64,000 bases of DNA from an uncultured Parabacteroides sp. (GTDB taxonomy: Bacteria > Bacteroidota > Bacteroidia > Bacteroidales > Tannerellaceae), in the NCBI GenBank assembly GCA_937894065.1, contig CALCST010000031.1:1-64000 (forward strand). The letters run 5' to 3'. The notes beneath the pieces are model-generated. The model was given only the letters and a program-made list of their open reading frames with translations, had not been told where the DNA came from and did not search any database. Below are positions 9,132-18,561 of the stretch, piece after piece (positions within the stretch are counted from its first letter, which is position 1; the number at the start of each line of letters is the position of its first letter). Both the position numbers and the translations under genes were made by a program.

Positions 9132-10232
9132 ATGAATATCCACCAATTAGCCTTAACGATGATAAACGGCGTCGGAAGCATAACCGCACGTCAGTTACTC
9201 GAATCTCTTGGAAGTGCAGAAGCTGTATTTTCCGAGAATCCACGACTTCTTGAAAGAATTCCCGGTATTGGCGAAACAACTGCTTCAGCCATTAAAGATT
9301 CAGGCGCTTTGCTAAAAGCGGAACAAGAACTGAAATTCATCGAAAAGAACAATATCAAATGTATATTTATTGAAGACAAGGACTATCCTAAACGTCTGAA
9401 GGAATGCAACGACGCTCCGCTGGTTCTATATTATAAAGGAAATGCAGACCTCAATGCGAAACATATTATCAGCATAGTCGGGACAAGGAAAATATCGGAC
9501 TACGGACGGAACCTTACCGAAAATCTTATCCAAGGAATATCTGAAAAGTTCCCGGACACATTAATCATAAGCGGTCTTGCCTATGGTGTTGATGTTTGCG
9601 CCCATCGCAATGCCTTGAAATGCGGATTGCCAACTGTTGGTGTTCTGGCTCACGGACTGGACAGAATTTATCCGGCTGTTCACCGGCAAACTGCAATCGA
9701 AATGCTGGACAAAGGCGGCTTACTTACAGATTTTCCAAGTGATACCAATCCGGACAGAGCAAATTTCCTCAAAAGAAACAGAATTGTTGCCGGTATTTCC
9801 GAAGCTACGATAGTTGTTGAGTCGGCAGATAAAGGCGGTTCGCTTGTCACGGCAGATTTGGCTGTTTCCTACAGCCGTGATGTTTACACATTTCCGGGCA
9901 GAACAACAGACTATAATTCCAAAGGCTGTAACAATCTTATCAGGAAGAATAAAGCCGGACTGATTACGTCGGCTGAGGACTTGATTGAATCTCTTGGCTG
10001 GGAAACTATATTCAAACAGAAAGAGACATCATTGCAAACCTGCTTTGATTTTGGACTTACTGAAGAACAGGAAGCTGTGCTAAAAGTTTTGTGTGATGAA
10101 GGAGAGATGCATATTAATGCTCTTTCCATCAGTTTGTCCATGCCAGTGCATAAAATAAGTTCAATACTGTTTGAGCTGGAGATGAATGGGAAGGTTAGGG
10201 CGTTGCCGGGAAATGTTTATAAATATAGTTGA
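9132..10232 (+). CDS. dprA: DNA-processing protein DprA
   Basis: A 366-aa cytoplasmic protein that binds incoming single-stranded DNA and loads RecA during natural transformation. Domains in order: helix-hairpin-helix region (LERIPGIGETTASAIK, residues 37-52), Rossmann-like DprA fold with IVGTRKISDYGR, ISGLAYGVDVCAH, TVGVLAHGLDRIYP and PDRANFLKRNRIVAGIS, and a C-terminal winged helix (from about residue 300). The length is typical. It follows the U32/thioesterase pair after a 111-base gap containing a repeat hairpin. Its stop codon overlaps the start of the next GTTGACAAG repeat. Confidence 0.96.
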   Translation: MNIHQLALTMINGVGSITARQLLESLGSAEAVFSENPRLLERIPGIGETTASAIKDSGALLKAEQELKFIEKNNIKCIFIEDKDYPKRLKECNDAPLVLYYKGNADLNAKHIISIVGTRKISDYGRNLTENLIQGISEKFPDTLIISGLAYGVDVCAHRNALKCGLPTVGVLAHGLDRIYPAVHRQTAIEMLDKGGLLTDFPSDTNPDRANFLKRNRIVAGISEATIVVESADKGGSLVTADLAVSYSRDVYTFPGRTTDYNSKGCNNLIRKNKAGLITSAEDLIESLGWETIFKQKETSLQTCFDFGLTEEQEAVLKVLCDEGEMHINALSISLSMPVHKISSILFELEMNGKVRALPGNVYKYS

Positions 10233-10298
10233 CAAGGGAACAAGTTGACAAGGTTTATATTCTTCTTGTCAACTCGTTAACTTGTCAACTCGTCAACT
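10228..10298. repeat. GTTGACAAG-family hairpin repeat overlapping the dprA stop
   Basis: AGTTGACAAGGGAACAAGTTGACAAGG pattern on the left (two units), TTGTCAACTCGTTAACTTGTCAACTCG pattern on the right (three units). The first TGA inside the repeat is the dprA stop codon. Confidence 0.85.
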
Positions 10299-10307
10299 AT
10301 TCTCTCC

Positions 10308-11864
10308 TCATTTCGGAGTCATTGTTATAAAAGGAACAAGCATTTCCTCCATTGATATTCCGCCATGCTGGAAAGTGTTCTTATAATAAGAAACATAATA
10401 ATTGTAGTTATTCGGATAAGCGAAAAAGTCTTCGTTTGTTGCAAAGATATATTTGCTGCTCAAGTTAGGCGAAGGCAAACCAACTTTCTCAGGTTCTTTT
10501 ATTTCAAACACTTCTTTAGGATTGAAACTCAAGTTCTTTCCTACTTTATAACGGAGATTGGTATTGGTGTTTCTGTCACCGACAACTTTCACCGGAGAAT
10601 CAACGCGGATTGTTCCATGGTCGGTCGTAACTATCACTTTGTATCCTTTGCCTGCAATACGGCGGAACAGTTCCAAAGTTGTTGAATGCTGGAACCACGA
10701 GCGTGTAAGACTTCTGTAAGCTGCCTCGCTCTGCGCAAGCTCACGAATCATCTTGCTCTCGGTTCGTGCATGCGAAAGCATATCAACGAAATTAAGAACT
10801 ACGACATTCAGCTGATTGCGAAGCAGCGACGGAATCATATTCAAAAGCTTTTCGCCATACTGCGAATCATGTACTTTATTATATGAATATGTATATTTCT
10901 TCCTGAATCTTTCAATCTGCGTGCGAATCAATGGCTCTTCATTAAGATTCTTGCCTTCCTCGCTTTCCTCATCAACCCAAAGTTCCGGGAACATTTTCTC
11001 AATCTGCGAAGGCATCAAGCCGGAGAAAATGGAATTTCGGGCATATTGCGTGGCTGTTGGCAATATACTGTAATACAGACTCTCGTCGAAAATAAAATAT
11101 TCCGAAAGCAAATCTTTGACAACTCGCCACTGGTCGAGCCTGAAATTATCGATAAGAATAAAGAATACCTTCTCTCCTTCATCCAGCATTGTGAACACCT
11201 TTTTCTTGAACAAGTCCGGACTCATCAAAGGTCTGCCGGAATCATTCGGATTCTGTATCCAGTTCACATAATTACGCTTGATGAATTTTCCGAAAGCCTG
11301 ATTAGCCTCAGACTTCTGCATACGCAGCATATCGGTCATTGCAACCTGACTGCTTTCGAGCTCCAACTCCCAATATATAAGTTTCTTATAAACCTCAATC
11401 CAGTCGTCTGCCGTAAGTGAATCATTAATCTGCATACCAATTTTACCGAATTCCTGCTGATAGCTCACAGTGGTAGTTTCGGATATTATGACATTCTTAT
11501 GAACATTCTTCTTTATCGAAAGCAAAAGCTGGTTTGGATTGACCGGTTTAATCAGATAATCAGCAATCTTGTTTCCGATAGCCTGGTTCATGATACTTTC
11601 CTCCTCGCTTTTTGTCACCATAACAACCGGAACATTAGGAGCTATTTCCTTGATATGCGACAATGTTTCCAGTCCTGAAAGTCCGGGCATATTTTCGTCA
11701 AGGAAAATAATATCGAAACTCTCTTCACGGCAGCAGTCTATTGCATCTTGTCCGCTGATAACCGGAACAACTTCATATCCTTTGTCCTGAAGGAAGAATA
11801 TATGTGGTTTGAGCAAATCTATTTCGTCATCTGCCCATAAAACTCTATCTTTTCTGATTGCCAT
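10308..11864 (-). CDS. porX: PorX-type response regulator with PglZ phosphodiesterase domain
   Basis: A 518-aa cytoplasmic regulator of the type IX secretion system. Residues 1-125 form a receiver domain with the acidic pair D12/D13, phospho-acceptor D56 in FLDENMPGLSG, T84 and the IKPVN lysine. A helical linker leads to a PglZ domain of the alkaline-phosphatase superfamily, whose metal-site blocks are seen: FFILIDNFRLDQWRV, ILPTATQYARNS, VVLNFVDMLSHAR and KVIVTTDHGTIRV. In Porphyromonas PorX works with the kinase PorY and sigma factor SigP; neither is in this window. The target operon porP-gldKLMN lies about 44 kb away. The start at 11864 gives the expected N terminus. Confidence 0.94.
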   Translation of the reverse strand: MAIRKDRVLWADDEIDLLKPHIFFLQDKGYEVVPVISGQDAIDCCREESFDIIFLDENMPGLSGLETLSHIKEIAPNVPVVMVTKSEEESIMNQAIGNKIADYLIKPVNPNQLLLSIKKNVHKNVIISETTTVSYQQEFGKIGMQINDSLTADDWIEVYKKLIYWELELESSQVAMTDMLRMQKSEANQAFGKFIKRNYVNWIQNPNDSGRPLMSPDLFKKKVFTMLDEGEKVFFILIDNFRLDQWRVVKDLLSEYFIFDESLYYSILPTATQYARNSIFSGLMPSQIEKMFPELWVDEESEEGKNLNEEPLIRTQIERFRKKYTYSYNKVHDSQYGEKLLNMIPSLLRNQLNVVVLNFVDMLSHARTESKMIRELAQSEAAYRSLTRSWFQHSTTLELFRRIAGKGYKVIVTTDHGTIRVDSPVKVVGDRNTNTNLRYKVGKNLSFNPKEVFEIKEPEKVGLPSPNLSSKYIFATNEDFFAYPNNYNYYVSYYKNTFQHGGISMEEMLVPFITMTPK

Positions 11865-11916
11865 TACCTATTATATTAACAAGTTAGTCAAAAAATATTA
11901 TTTAGGTTTCGCTGTT

Positions 11917-12003
11917 TTAAGTTGACGAGTTAACAAGTTGACGAGGCTACAGGAGACAAGTATTATCTTCTTGACTTCTTGACTCCTTAACTACTTGACT
12001 CCT
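11917..12003. repeat. GTTGACAAG-family repeat, diverged
   Basis: AAGTTGACGAGTTAACAAGTTGACGAGG pattern followed by diverged inverted units (CTTGACTTCTTGACTCCTTA). It lies in the 256-base gap between the antiporter and porX. The right arm has drifted from CTTGTCAAC. Confidence 0.65.
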
Positions 12004-12120
12004 TTATTTACCTCCTAACACTCAAGTATCCTACGAAACCTAAGACTATTTCCACAAAGTTAAGCAGAAAGTAATGTTATGCAATATGTACCGCAAAGCT
12101 TTTGTAGTTTTTAGGAATTA

Positions 12121-13620
12121 TCAGTTCTTCTTTAACGTATAATCCTTCACATCAAGAGAATGATAAGCCTGAACGAGCGCCTCATCATTATCAGATATTA
12201 TAAGCAATATATCGTTTTCCCTCAAAATTGTCTGTCCGCGTGGGATAAAGAAGTTGCCGTCTCTTTTAACCATAGCTGCAAGAGTATGATCCGGAAGATT
12301 CAAGTCCATCAGACGGTTTCCGTGCTTAAGTATTTCCGGAGTAAGCACAAGTTCACTCATTGCCGACTTGATATTCTCAGGCAAGTCGAAATTGAACACT
12401 TCTTCCTGTTTCGGACTGTCAATCTGGTCAAGCCATTTGGCTGCCAAAGTCACAGTTGTTCCCTGAATCAACAGAGACAATATTGTTATGAAAAACACAA
12501 TATTAAAGAACAAATGTGCATGTTCCAAACCTTCCATCAGCGGATAAGTGGCAAATATTATTGGCACGGCACCGCGCAATCCAACCCACGATATGTATAA
12601 CCTTCCTTTAAATGTAAAATTACGGAAAGGAAGAAGACTGAGGAACACACTGATTGGACGGGCAAATATTATCATAAATAATCCAATCAGAATGCTTATT
12701 CCGGCAACCGGCAAAAGTTCGTGAGGATTAACCAGCAATCCCAGTGTAAGGAACATTACAATCTGCCAAAGCCATACAAAACCATCGAAGAATGTTCCTA
12801 TTCTCTTCTTATGCATAACTTTGGAGTTTCCAACCACCAGACCGGCAATGTAAACTGCCAGATAACCATTTCCCTTTGATAAGGTAACAGCTGCAAAAGT
12901 CAGGAATGCAATAGTCATTATCAACAACGGATATAAAGATTCGTTGTCGAGATTTATCTTATTAATCAGCCACACAGCTGCTTTTCCTAAAATATAACCA
13001 CCCAAAGCACCTATAACAAGCTGCATCACAAGAGATATTGCCGAACTTGCCACATCCATACCTCCAACTTTTATGTAGGAAACAAGCATCAGAGTGAGCA
13101 TATATGCCATCGGGTCGTTACTTCCACTTTCGAGTTCCAGCGTTGGGCGCAGGCGTTGTTTCAGCAAAACTCCTTTACTTCCCAATATCGAGAATACAGA
13201 AGCCGAATCTGTTGACGACATTATCGCAGCAAGGAGCAAGGATTCAGGATACGACAAAGTGACATATTTATCCATCAACTGACATAACTGATATATGAAT
13301 GTTCCGGTGATAAACGTAGTAAGGAGCACACCAACAGTGGCAAGGACTATTCCCTGCGGAGCAATTGGCTTGATATCCTTTATCTTGGTATCCATACCAC
13401 CAGAGAAAAGAATCATCGTAAGGGCTAGCATTCCTATGAATTGTGTCAAGCCGGGATTGTTATACTGTATGCCAAGACCGTCACTTCCGAAAAGCATTCC
13501 AACACCAAGGAACAGCAACAATGCCGGAAGACCAAACCTGTATCCTGCCTTTGTTATTAAAATACTAACCATAAAAATCGCCGATGCTATCAGCAATATT
13601 CCTTCAGCACTATGAATCAT
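12121..13620 (-). CDS. Potassium/proton antiporter, NhaP2/CvrA type (CPA1)
   Basis: A 499-aa inner-membrane antiporter exporting K+ or Na+ in exchange for protons. The first 390 or so residues hold about a dozen hydrophobic segments, with the ion-binding core visible in LLAAIMSSTDSASVFSILG and ELESGSNDPMAYML, a hallmark of the family. The last 100 residues form a soluble TrkA-C-like domain (LPDHTLAAMVKRDGNFFIPRGQTILRENDILLIIS), which senses a regulatory ligand in related proteins. The upstream region carries a four-copy palindrome array at 13729-13808. Potassium is the more likely ion by analogy with CvrA; this is inference. Confidence 0.9.
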   Translation of the reverse strand: MIHSAEGILLIASAIFMVSILITKAGYRFGLPALLLFLGVGMLFGSDGLGIQYNNPGLTQFIGMLALTMILFSGGMDTKIKDIKPIAPQGIVLATVGVLLTTFITGTFIYQLCQLMDKYVTLSYPESLLLAAIMSSTDSASVFSILGSKGVLLKQRLRPTLELESGSNDPMAYMLTLMLVSYIKVGGMDVASSAISLVMQLVIGALGGYILGKAAVWLINKINLDNESLYPLLIMTIAFLTFAAVTLSKGNGYLAVYIAGLVVGNSKVMHKKRIGTFFDGFVWLWQIVMFLTLGLLVNPHELLPVAGISILIGLFMIIFARPISVFLSLLPFRNFTFKGRLYISWVGLRGAVPIIFATYPLMEGLEHAHLFFNIVFFITILSLLIQGTTVTLAAKWLDQIDSPKQEEVFNFDLPENIKSAMSELVLTPEILKHGNRLMDLNLPDHTLAAMVKRDGNFFIPRGQTILRENDILLIISDNDEALVQAYHSLDVKDYTLKKN

Positions 13621-13728
13621 ATCATTTACTCCGATTTAATCATTCTATTATGTTATAATAACACTTAAAACTCTTATAATGTTCAAGAAGATATATTTAA
13701 TTTCCTGTGAAGTCCCTATTTAAGTTCA

Positions 13729-13808
13729 AAACTAAGACTTAGTTTATAGAAACTCAGCTTTAGTTTTTATAAACTGAATCTTAATTCTTAAAAACTAAGT
13801 CTTAGTTT
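13729..13808. repeat. Array of four 17-bp palindromes at exact 21-bp period
   Basis: Units start at 13729, 13750, 13771 and 13792. The first (AAACTAAGACTTAGTTT) and fourth (AAACTAAGTCTTAGTTT) are perfect palindromes around the centre base. The second (AAACTCAGCTTTAGTTT) and third (AAACTGAATCTTAATTC) are diverged. Spacers are four bases. The two-helical-turn period puts all sites on one DNA face, as in a cooperative operator array. Confidence 0.85.
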
Positions 13809-13854
13809 TAAGAATATAATTAATATTATCAGGTTTATCCGGCTGTTATATTTA

Positions 13855-13930
13855 AAAGTTAACAAGGCTTCAGAGATAAGTTAACAAGGAAGCAACAACT
13901 TCTACCAACTTGTTTTTCTGTCAACTCATT
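13855..13930. repeat. GTTGACAAG-family repeat, diverged
   Basis: AAGTTAACAAGGCTTCAGAG and AAGTTAACAAGG on the left, CCAACTTGTTTTTCTGTCAACTC on the right. The G to A change (GTTAACAAG) occurs in other members too. Confidence 0.7.
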
Positions 13931-13973
13931 TATGAGGACTTTAAAAGATAAGCTATTAATCACCAAACATTTA

Positions 13974-14005
13974 TTTGCATATCACACAATAAATAGCTAA
14001 TTTTG
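13974..14005 (+). promoter_or_regulatory. Promoter of the transglutaminase-like lipoprotein gene
   Basis: TTTG at 13974-13977, a 20-base spacer, then TAATTTTG at 13998-14005. This is a full Bacteroidota promoter. Transcription should begin near 14012, a dozen bases before the ATG. Confidence 0.75.
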
Positions 14006-14024
14006 TGTGCACTAATTAAATATT

Positions 14025-16685
14025 ATGAACAAAAAACATCTAATTACCTTTTTGCTCTCTTTGTTTATTCTGACAAGTTGCAGCAAACCAGCACATTTTA
14101 TTACAGACGAGACTTATCGGGCTGAAGTGGAAAATGATTTTCAAGCCAAACAAAAAGAATTGCCTAACGGTGATTTGTTTGCAGTGTTTAACTCTGAAAT
14201 GACTCCTGAGGAAAAAGAAGCATTGACATTCCTTTATGCTTATATGCCAATCGGAGATATTACTGACTACAGCGGAGAATTTTATTTGAAGAATATCCGT
14301 TCTTCTTTCCAGGCAAGAGAAGAAATGCCTTGGGGAAAAGACATTCCTGAAGATATTTTCCGTCATTTCGTATTGCCGGTCCGTATCAACAACGAAAATC
14401 TTGACGAAAGCCGTATGGTTTTCTTCGGCGAACTGAAAGACAGAGTGAAAGGTTTGTCACTATATGATGCGGTTCTTGAAGTGAACCACTGGTGTCACGA
14501 GAAAGTAATCTACACACCTTCTGACGCACGAACAAGCTCTCCGCTTGCATCCGTAAAAACAGCTTACGGACGTTGTGGCGAGGAATCAACTTTCACAGTT
14601 GCAGCTTTGCGTTCGGTTGGTATTCCTGCCCGCCAGGTTTACACTCCGCGTTGGGCTCACACCGACGACAATCACGCTTGGGTTGAAGCATGGGTTGGCG
14701 GAAAATGGTATTTCCTTGGAGCTTGCGAGCCGGAGCCTGTCTTGAATATGGGATGGTTCAACGGTCCTGCATACCGAAGCATGCTTATGCACACAAAAGT
14801 GTTCGGTAAATATTACGGTCCGGAAGATGTGATGGAACGCACAAAAGGTTATACTGAAATCAATGTTATCGACAATTACGCTCCATCGGCAAAGGCTAGC
14901 GTTAAAGTTACAGATGCTGAAGGTGCTGCTGTTGAAGGAGCATTGGTGGAATTCAAGATTTATAACTATGCTGAATTCTATTCTGTTGCAAGAAAAACAA
15001 CTGATGCGGAAGGCGTATGTACTATGACTGCCGGTAAAGGTGATATGCTTGTTTGGGCTAGTAAGGACGGAAAATTCGGCTACGGAAAAGTTTCGTTCGG
15101 CAAAGATGAACAAATAACTATAGCACTTGACAAAACAGGTGGAAATATGGAAGCTGTTGAGCTTGATATAGTTCCTCCAGTTGACGGAACAATACCTGTT
15201 GAAGTTACAGACGAACAGAAAGAAAAGAACGCAATAAGATTGCATCAGGAAGATTCAATCCGCAACAAATATGTAGCTACATTCTACACAGAAGAGAAAG
15301 CTGCTGCTTTGGCTAAAGAGCTTAACACAGACGAAGCCAAGACTAAAGAATACATGATTGCCAGCCGCGGAAACTGGATGGAACTGGAAAAATTCCTACG
15401 TGAGACACCTGCTGAAAAGCGCAATCTTGCCATGGAACTTCTTGGCGTTGTTTCTGCAAAAGATTTGCGTGACACTCCGGCTTCTGTTTTTGCAGACCAC
15501 CTAAACAATACTCCGGTTGTTGATTCTGAATTGTTCGTTGAATATGTATTGAATCCTCGTGTAAGCAACGAATTCCTTACTCCATATAAAGGCTTTGCAT
15601 TGAACAATATTGATGAAGAAACTAGAAAAGCTGTTCAGGAAAACCCAGCAGAGGAGCTGGTTAATTGGGTAAAACAGAATATTACAATCAAGGAAGATTT
15701 GAATCCTCAGCATATAGCTATTATGCCTATGGGCGTTTGGAAATCACGCGTAGCTGACAAGCATTCACGCGATATTTTCTTTGTAGCTGCAGCCCGTAGC
15801 TTTGGTATTCCGGCACGTATCGAACCTGTTGCGAAGAAAGTGCAGTATTATCAGAACGGATGGGTTGATGTAGATTTCGAAGCTGCCGTTCAGAGCAATG
15901 CTAAGCAAGGTAAAGTTGTAGCTTCATACGCTCCTATCAAGGCTTTGCAAGACCCTAAATATTACAGCCACTTTACTATTGCCAAACTTCTTGACAACGG
16001 TAAACTTCAGACTTTGGATTTCGAAAGTGCAAACGGCGCTGATATGGGAGCCGGAAACACTTGGAGCGCATTGTTGAAGAATCCGTTGACACTTGATGAA
16101 GGTAATTATGTTCTTGTTACAGGAACTCGTATGGCAAACGGAAGTGTATTGTCTGAAATTTCATTCTTCTCTGTTGAAGCAGGAAAGACAACTCAGATAA
16201 AACTTGAAATGCGCGAAAATCTTGACGAAGTGCAAGTTATCGGTAATTTCAACTCTGAAAACAAATTCAAACCGGTTAACGGCGACAGCGAAACAAGTAT
16301 CCTTGCAACAACAGGACGCGGCTATTTCGTGGTAGCAATTCTTGGCGCACGTCAGGAACCGACAAACCACGCTATGCGTGACATCGCAGCCGTAAAAGCA
16401 GAGCTTGAAGAATGGGGACGCGGACTGGTTCTTCTTTTCCCTAACGAAAAAGGATGGAACAGTTTCGATCCGAAAGAATTCGGAGAATTGCCTAGCACAA
16501 TCACTTATGGTATCGATGTTGACAATAAGATTCAGAATGAAATTGCTTCAGCTATGAAACTGGCTAATGCTAACAATCTTCCAATCTTTATTATCGCAGA
16601 TACTTTCAACCGTGTTGTTTTCGTTTCTCAAGGTTATACAATTGGCTTGGGCGAGCAGATGATGAAGGTTATTCATAAGTTGTAA
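14025..16685 (+). CDS. Large lipoprotein with transglutaminase-like domain
   Basis: An 886-aa lipoprotein: signal peptide with lipobox LTSC (Cys19). The transglutaminase/papain-like core spans about residues 140-245: Cys184 in GRCGEES and His217 in DDNHAWVEAWV. The usual third Asp is not obvious; the position after KWYFLGA is followed by the acidic CEPE. Residues 285-375 look like a carboxypeptidase-regulatory beta-sandwich. Near residue 575 there is a second, degenerate transglutaminase-like stretch (IFFVAAARSFGIPARIEP), and the C terminus (from about 765) is thioredoxin-like without a CxxC. It may cleave or cross-link peptide bonds at the cell surface; the substrate is unknown. Confidence 0.85.
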   Translation: MNKKHLITFLLSLFILTSCSKPAHFITDETYRAEVENDFQAKQKELPNGDLFAVFNSEMTPEEKEALTFLYAYMPIGDITDYSGEFYLKNIRSSFQAREEMPWGKDIPEDIFRHFVLPVRINNENLDESRMVFFGELKDRVKGLSLYDAVLEVNHWCHEKVIYTPSDARTSSPLASVKTAYGRCGEESTFTVAALRSVGIPARQVYTPRWAHTDDNHAWVEAWVGGKWYFLGACEPEPVLNMGWFNGPAYRSMLMHTKVFGKYYGPEDVMERTKGYTEINVIDNYAPSAKASVKVTDAEGAAVEGALVEFKIYNYAEFYSVARKTTDAEGVCTMTAGKGDMLVWASKDGKFGYGKVSFGKDEQITIALDKTGGNMEAVELDIVPPVDGTIPVEVTDEQKEKNAIRLHQEDSIRNKYVATFYTEEKAAALAKELNTDEAKTKEYMIASRGNWMELEKFLRETPAEKRNLAMELLGVVSAKDLRDTPASVFADHLNNTPVVDSELFVEYVLNPRVSNEFLTPYKGFALNNIDEETRKAVQENPAEELVNWVKQNITIKEDLNPQHIAIMPMGVWKSRVADKHSRDIFFVAAARSFGIPARIEPVAKKVQYYQNGWVDVDFEAAVQSNAKQGKVVASYAPIKALQDPKYYSHFTIAKLLDNGKLQTLDFESANGADMGAGNTWSALLKNPLTLDEGNYVLVTGTRMANGSVLSEISFFSVEAGKTTQIKLEMRENLDEVQVIGNFNSENKFKPVNGDSETSILATTGRGYFVVAILGARQEPTNHAMRDIAAVKAELEEWGRGLVLLFPNEKGWNSFDPKEFGELPSTITYGIDVDNKIQNEIASAMKLANANNLPIFIIADTFNRVVFVSQGYTIGLGEQMMKVIHKL

Positions 16686-16714
16686 TTATTCTTATATCTA
16701 ACAGATATATAATC

Positions 16715-16764
16715 AAAGCAGTATATCTTGATGCATATAAAACATCATGATATACTGCTTTTTA
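16715..16764 (+). terminator. Rho-independent terminator after the transglutaminase-like gene
   Basis: AAAGCAGTATATC pairs with GATATACTGCTTT, with an inner GATG/CATC pair, and is followed by a T run. Confidence 0.9.
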
Positions 16765-16840
16765 TTTTGGTTGCCTTTTGTTATCTTTTCATAAGATAGG
16801 ATACGGCTCGGAATAACAAAATCAAAAACAAGTTTTTTAT

Positions 16841-16871
16841 TTTGCTCTCCACTCGCCTTTCACTATCTTTG
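16841..16871 (+). promoter_or_regulatory. Promoter of the zinc-type binding protein gene
   Basis: TTTG at 16841-16844, a 19-base spacer, and TATCTTTG at 16864-16871: a consensus Bacteroidota promoter 43 bases upstream of the ATG. No clear Zur or Mn regulator site could be recognised. Confidence 0.8.
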
Positions 16872-16914
16872 CCTTCCGCATAAATGAGATAATACATCTG
16901 ATTAAGGAATAAAT

Positions 16915-17796
16915 ATGAGAAACTTAATACTTTTAATAATTGCAGGCTTTTGCATTCTGTTTTCTTCGTGCAAAGGAAAAGATGCGCAACAGGGAAACAG
17001 CAATGTTATTTCCGTAACAATTGACCCTCAGAGATATGTTGTGGAGAAAATAGCCGGAGATAAATTCAAGGTAAATTGCGTTGTTCCTTTCGGCCAAAGT
17101 CCGGAATCGTATGACCCGACTCCACAGGAAATGATAAATATCAGTCGTAGCAAGGCTTATTTCAGAATTGGAGAAATCGGTTTTGAACAGGCTTGGATGA
17201 AATCTATTTCCGAGCAGAATCCGTCAATGCCTGTTTATGATTTGTCAAAAGGAATAAATCTTGTAAAGATGGATGCACATCATCATCATGACGGAGAATG
17301 CGAGCATCATCATGGTTCTAACGACCCGCATATCTGGACTTCGGTAAAGAATATGAAAGTCATTGCACGCAATGTTCTGGATGCCGTGATTGAACTTGAC
17401 AAGGGAAATGAAGAGTATTACAGAAACAATTATGAAGCATTTGCCAACGAACTTGAAAAGACTGAGGCAGAAATAGATTCTCTACTGGTTCCGATGAAGG
17501 GCAAAGCCTTTATCATATATCATCCAACTCTTACATATCTGGCTGCTGATTATGGAATGACTCAATTATGTATTGAAATAGACGGAAAAGAGCCTTCACC
17601 TGCACAATTGAAAGAGTTGGTAGACACAGCTCGCAAGAACAATGTAAAGATTGTTTTCATTCAGAAAGAATTCGACCAAAAGAATGCTTCCTTGATTGCC
17701 AAGGAAACTGGCTGCAAACTTGTGTCTATAAATCCTTTGGATTACGACTGGACAAAGGAAATGAAAGAAATTGCTAAAGCATTGGCTAATGAATAA
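16915..17796 (+). CDS. znuA: Zinc-type ABC transporter substrate-binding lipoprotein
   Basis: A 293-aa cluster A-I metal-binding protein anchored by a lipobox (FSSC, Cys19). The His-rich loop MDAHHHHDGECEHHH at about residues 121-135 is typical of zinc-specific members. Metal ligand blocks are visible: NDPHIWTS (His), YHPTLTYLAADYG (His), and SINPLDYDWT with an acidic ligand near the C terminus. The last 8 bases overlap the ATPase gene. The metal is inferred from the His loop; manganese cannot be excluded. No permease gene follows, which is unusual. Confidence 0.9.
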   Translation: MRNLILLIIAGFCILFSSCKGKDAQQGNSNVISVTIDPQRYVVEKIAGDKFKVNCVVPFGQSPESYDPTPQEMINISRSKAYFRIGEIGFEQAWMKSISEQNPSMPVYDLSKGINLVKMDAHHHHDGECEHHHGSNDPHIWTSVKNMKVIARNVLDAVIELDKGNEEYYRNNYEAFANELEKTEAEIDSLLVPMKGKAFIIYHPTLTYLAADYGMTQLCIEIDGKEPSPAQLKELVDTARKNNVKIVFIQKEFDQKNASLIAKETGCKLVSINPLDYDWTKEMKEIAKALANE

Positions 17797-18550
17797 GCTT
17801 ATCAACATAGATAATATCGTTGCCGGATATGACAATAAAATTGTCCTGCACGACGTTTCGCTCGATATTTGGGAGAATGATTTCTTAGGCATAATCGGAC
17901 CAAACGGAGGAGGAAAGACAACTTTACTGAAAATCATCCTCGGTTTGCTTAAGCCTAAATCCGGTTCTGTGCGCTATTTCGACGGAGAGAAAGAAGTGTC
18001 ATCTCTCAAAATAGGTTATTTGCCTCAGATGAACAAGATAGACAAGAAATTTCCTATTTCGGTAAGGGAAGTTGTATTGTCTGGACTGATGGCAGAGAAG
18101 CCCAGTTTCCGTGATTTCACTGCAGAGCAGAAACAGCGAGCAGAGGAAGTTATTGCCCAAATGGGACTTCAGGAGCTGGCAAAACGTGCGATAGGCGATT
18201 TGTCCGGCGGTCAGCTTCAACGTGTGTTGCTCGGACGTTCTATGGTTTCGCGCCCGAAGGTTCTTATTCTCGACGAACCGAACTCTTATGTGGACAAACG
18301 CTTTGAATCTCATTTCTATAATCTGCTGGAAGAGATAAGCAAAGAAAGTTCCATCATTCTGGTATCTCACGATATAGGAACTGTTCTTTCAATGGTGAAG
18401 AATATCGCCTGTGTAAACGAGACATTGCATTATCACTCAGGTGCCGACATTTCGGCTGAATGGCTTGAAAACAAATATGCTTGCCCGATTGAGCTTGTTG
18501 GCCACGGTGATTTGCCTCATAGAGTTCTGAAAAATCATATTCATAAATAA
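17789..18550 (+). CDS. znuC: Metal ABC transporter ATP-binding protein
   Basis: A 253-aa cytoplasmic ATPase for the metal importer. It carries Walker A GPNGGGKTT (from about residue 37), the Q-loop region YLPQMN, the ABC signature LSGGQLQR, Walker B VLILDEP and the H-loop VSHD. The ATG at 17789 overlaps the binding-protein stop codon, which favours coupled translation; a longer frame to 17771 adds residues without family support. The expected membrane permease is not in this window. The next gene is a PLDc_N protein instead. Confidence 0.92.
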   Translation: MNKLINIDNIVAGYDNKIVLHDVSLDIWENDFLGIIGPNGGGKTTLLKIILGLLKPKSGSVRYFDGEKEVSSLKIGYLPQMNKIDKKFPISVREVVLSGLMAEKPSFRDFTAEQKQRAEEVIAQMGLQELAKRAIGDLSGGQLQRVLLGRSMVSRPKVLILDEPNSYVDKRFESHFYNLLEEISKESSIILVSHDIGTVLSMVKNIACVNETLHYHSGADISAEWLENKYACPIELVGHGDLPHRVLKNHIHK

Positions 18551-18561
18551 ATCTGTGCGTT

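Larger units (their letters stand above)
13621..14024. other. Divergent intergenic region between antiporter and transglutaminase-like gene
   Basis: This 404-base gap holds, in order, an A/T-rich leader for the antiporter, the 21-bp-period palindrome array (13729-13808), a GTTGACAAG-type repeat (13855-13930) and the promoter of the lipoprotein gene (13974-14005). No open frame of interest is seen. Confidence 0.8.
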
